From UBA5972 sp964600965 (lineage in GTDB: Bacteria > Pseudomonadota > Alphaproteobacteria > Rhodobacterales > Rhodobacteraceae): a stretch of DNA of 6,488 nt. Position 1 is the stretch's first letter, and each line of letters starts with the position of its first letter. This document shows positions 4,870 to 6,488 of the stretch, one piece after another. The stretch covers positions 1-6,488 of the forward strand of contig CAZRLO010000138.1 of the NCBI GenBank assembly GCA_964600965.1, in the 5' to 3' direction. The notes under the pieces were generated by a model that saw only the letters and a program-made list of their open reading frames with translations, made no database searches and was not told the origin of the DNA. A program made the position numbers and the translations under genes.

Positions 4870-6488
4870 CTAGATATCGCGCGCCTGACGGCGCAGCAGA
4901 AACTTCTGAATTTTGCCGGTGGACGTTTTTGGAAGCTCTTGAAAAATAACAGTTTTCGGCGTCTTGAAGCCCGCCAACCGTTCGCGGCAATGGGCGATCA
5001 GGGCCGCCTCGTCGGCGGTTTCGCCGGGTTTCAGTTCGACAAAGGCGCACGGCGTTTCGCCCCATTTTTCGTCCGGCCTTGCCACCACCGCGCACAGGTT
5101 GACCGCCGGGTGATGCATCAGCGTGTTTTCGACTTCGACCGACGAGACGTTTTCGCCGCCCGAAATGATCACGTCCTTCAGACGGTCGGTGATCTTGATA
5201 AACCCGTCGGGGTGCTGAAACGCGATGTCGCCCGAACGAAACCAACCGCCGTCAAAACATTCCGCCGTGGCCTGCGGGTTCTTGTAATAGCCCTTCATCA
5301 CCGAGTTGCCCCGAATGACGATCTCGCCCAAGGTCTTGCCGTCGCGCGGCACCGGCAGGCGCGTGGTTTCGTCGACGACGTGAATATCCTCCATCATCGG
5401 CATCCGCACGCCGGTGCGGGCCTTGAACGCAGCGCGCTCGTCGTCGCCCACGTCGCCCTGAACGTCGGGGTCCCAGATGGTTTCGGTGATGTGGCCATAG
5501 GTCTCGGTCAACCCGTAGACCTGCGTCACTTCGAACCCGATCTTTTCGATGGCCAAAAGGGTTGCGGCGGGCGGTGGGGCGCCGGCCGTATAGACCCTGA
5601 CCGTGTGATCAAAGTCGCGGCGGTCCGGCTCGGCGGCATTGACGATGGTGTTCAGAACGATCGGCGCACCGCCGAAATATCCGACCTTTTCGTCGGCAAT
5701 CGCATCATAGATCGCCCCGGCCGCGACATTGCGGCAACAAATGATGGTGCCGCCCAGCATCGGCATCATCCAGGTATGGTTCCAGCCGTTGCAGTGAAAC
5801 AGCGGCACGATCGTCAGGTATCGGGAATATAGCGGCATCTGCCAGGCGATGGCGGTACCCATCGTCATCAGATACGCGCCCCGGTGATGGCAGACCACGC
5901 CCTTGGGGCGGCCCGTGGTCCCCGAGGTATAGTTCAACGAAAGACTTTCCCATTCGTCCCGGGGCATGATCCAAGCAAAGCCGGCATCCCCGGTCACCAG
6001 AAAATCCTCGTATTCCAGATACTTGCCGCTTGCGGGAAATCCCGCACCGGGGTCGGCGATTTCGATGATTTCGGGCGTTGGCCCGGTCATTTCCGCCAGG
6101 GCCGCGCGCGCCATCGGCAGAAACTCGGTATCGACCAGCACCAGCCTGCTTTCGGCGTGCCCCAGAATATAGGCCACCGTATCGGCATCAAGGCGCGTGT
6201 TGATCGCGTTCAGAACCGCGCCCGCCGCCGGCACGCCGAAATGGGCCTCGGCGATGGCAATCGTGTTCGGGCAGATCACCGACACCACATCGCCCGGCAT
6301 CACCCCGCGCGCGGCCAGCGCACCGGCAAATTGCGAGCAGCGTGCGAACGTCTCGGCCCAGCTAAAGCGACGCGCGCCGTAAACCAGCGACTCGCGACCG
6401 GCAAAGACATCGGCGGCCCGCATCAGATGCGACAAGGGCGTCAACGGAACATGATTCGCGGCAACCTTGCCGAGCCCGGTTTCATCTG
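4870..6488 (-). CDS. AMP-forming acyl-CoA ligase, 5' end outside the window
   Basis: This ANL-superfamily enzyme activates a carboxylic acid to acyl-AMP and then to acyl-CoA. Residue numbers count from a TTG at 6442-6444. Seen: P-loop-like YTSGTTGRPKG (172-182), PLFHCNGWNHTW (214-225, acyl/CoA pocket), YGLTETYG (310-317), GWFRSGDIA (400-408), the hinge ITDRLKDVIISGGENVS (418-434) and the catalytic lysine in STGKIQK (508-514). That TTG is not the real start: the frame continues upstream as DETGLGKVAANHVPLTPL, the typical family N-terminus, to the window edge, so the start lies beyond 6488. The HCNGW region and overall pattern resemble the medium-chain / methylmercaptopropionate-CoA ligase (DmdB-like) group common in roseobacters, but substrate cannot be fixed from sequence. 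Its stop lies nine bases before the ppx start. Confidence 0.95.
   Translation of the reverse strand, partial: DETGLGKVAANHVPLTPLSHLMRAADVFAGRESLVYGARRFSWAETFARCSQFAGALAARGVMPGDVVSVICPNTIAIAEAHFGVPAAGAVLNAINTRLDADTVAYILGHAESRLVLVDTEFLPMARAALAEMTGPTPEIIEIADPGAGFPASGKYLEYEDFLVTGDAGFAWIMPRDEWESLSLNYTSGTTGRPKGVVCHHRGAYLMTMGTAIAWQMPLYSRYLTIVPLFHCNGWNHTWMMPMLGGTIICCRNVAAGAIYDAIADEKVGYFGGAPIVLNTIVNAAEPDRRDFDHTVRVYTAGAPPPAATLLAIEKIGFEVTQVYGLTETYGHITETIWDPDVQGDVGDDERAAFKARTGVRMPMMEDIHVVDETTRLPVPRDGKTLGEIVIRGNSVMKGYYKNPQATAECFDGGWFRSGDIAFQHPDGFIKITDRLKDVIISGGENVSSVEVENTLMHHPAVNLCAVVARPDEKWGETPCAFVELKPGETADEAALIAHCRERLAGFKTPKTVIFQELPKTSTGKIQKFLLRRQARDI

Noticed and set aside
4831..5832. Plus-strand 333-codon open frame opposite the acyl-CoA ligase
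   Set aside because: It is an antisense shadow; the ligase motifs on the minus strand account for the region.

Overview
The window looks like chromosomal DNA of an alphaproteobacterium, most likely a Rhodobacteraceae (Roseobacter-like) bacterium. It is GC-rich. The prolyl-tRNA synthetase is the short type, about 445 residues without the large editing insertion. A LolC/E-type permease lies downstream of proS, an arrangement I know from Rhodobacterales. The Ppx/GppA phosphatase and the acyl-CoA ligase also read like Rhodobacteraceae proteins. The assignment rests on protein recognition only; no database search was possible.

Every protein gene I can support is on the minus strand, so transcription runs from right to left. 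From right to left: (1) a 5'-truncated AMP-forming acyl-CoA ligase whose start lies beyond base 6488; (2) nine bases later, a GTG-started Ppx/GppA phosphatase (3328-4860), very likely in the same operon; (3) a gap of about 740 bases with no supported gene; (4) proS (1252-2589); (5) a second gap of about 740 bases; (6) the first 171 codons of lolC, which runs off the left edge. The other open frames in the window are shadows of these genes or of GC-rich noncoding DNA.

The two gaps are the interesting part. They carry diverged copies of one repeat of about 280 bp in opposite orientations (737-1016 on plus, 3027-3307 on minus), so proS sits inside a segment of about 2.6 kb bounded by imperfect inverted repeats. 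The right gap also holds a 96-bp array of twelve in-phase octamers (2745-2840), which ends in a 14-bp palindrome, and an AT-rich island (about 2842-2935) with two GTTAACC boxes 22 bp apart. A plausible proS promoter lies nearer the gene (2626-2654).

Functionally the genes are housekeeping: fatty or carboxylic acid activation, polyphosphate or (p)ppGpp-related phosphate metabolism, tRNA charging, and lipoprotein export to the outer membrane. I see no defence system, CRISPR array, tRNA, rRNA or intact mobile element. The best candidates for something undescribed are the dispersed repeat and the octamer array.
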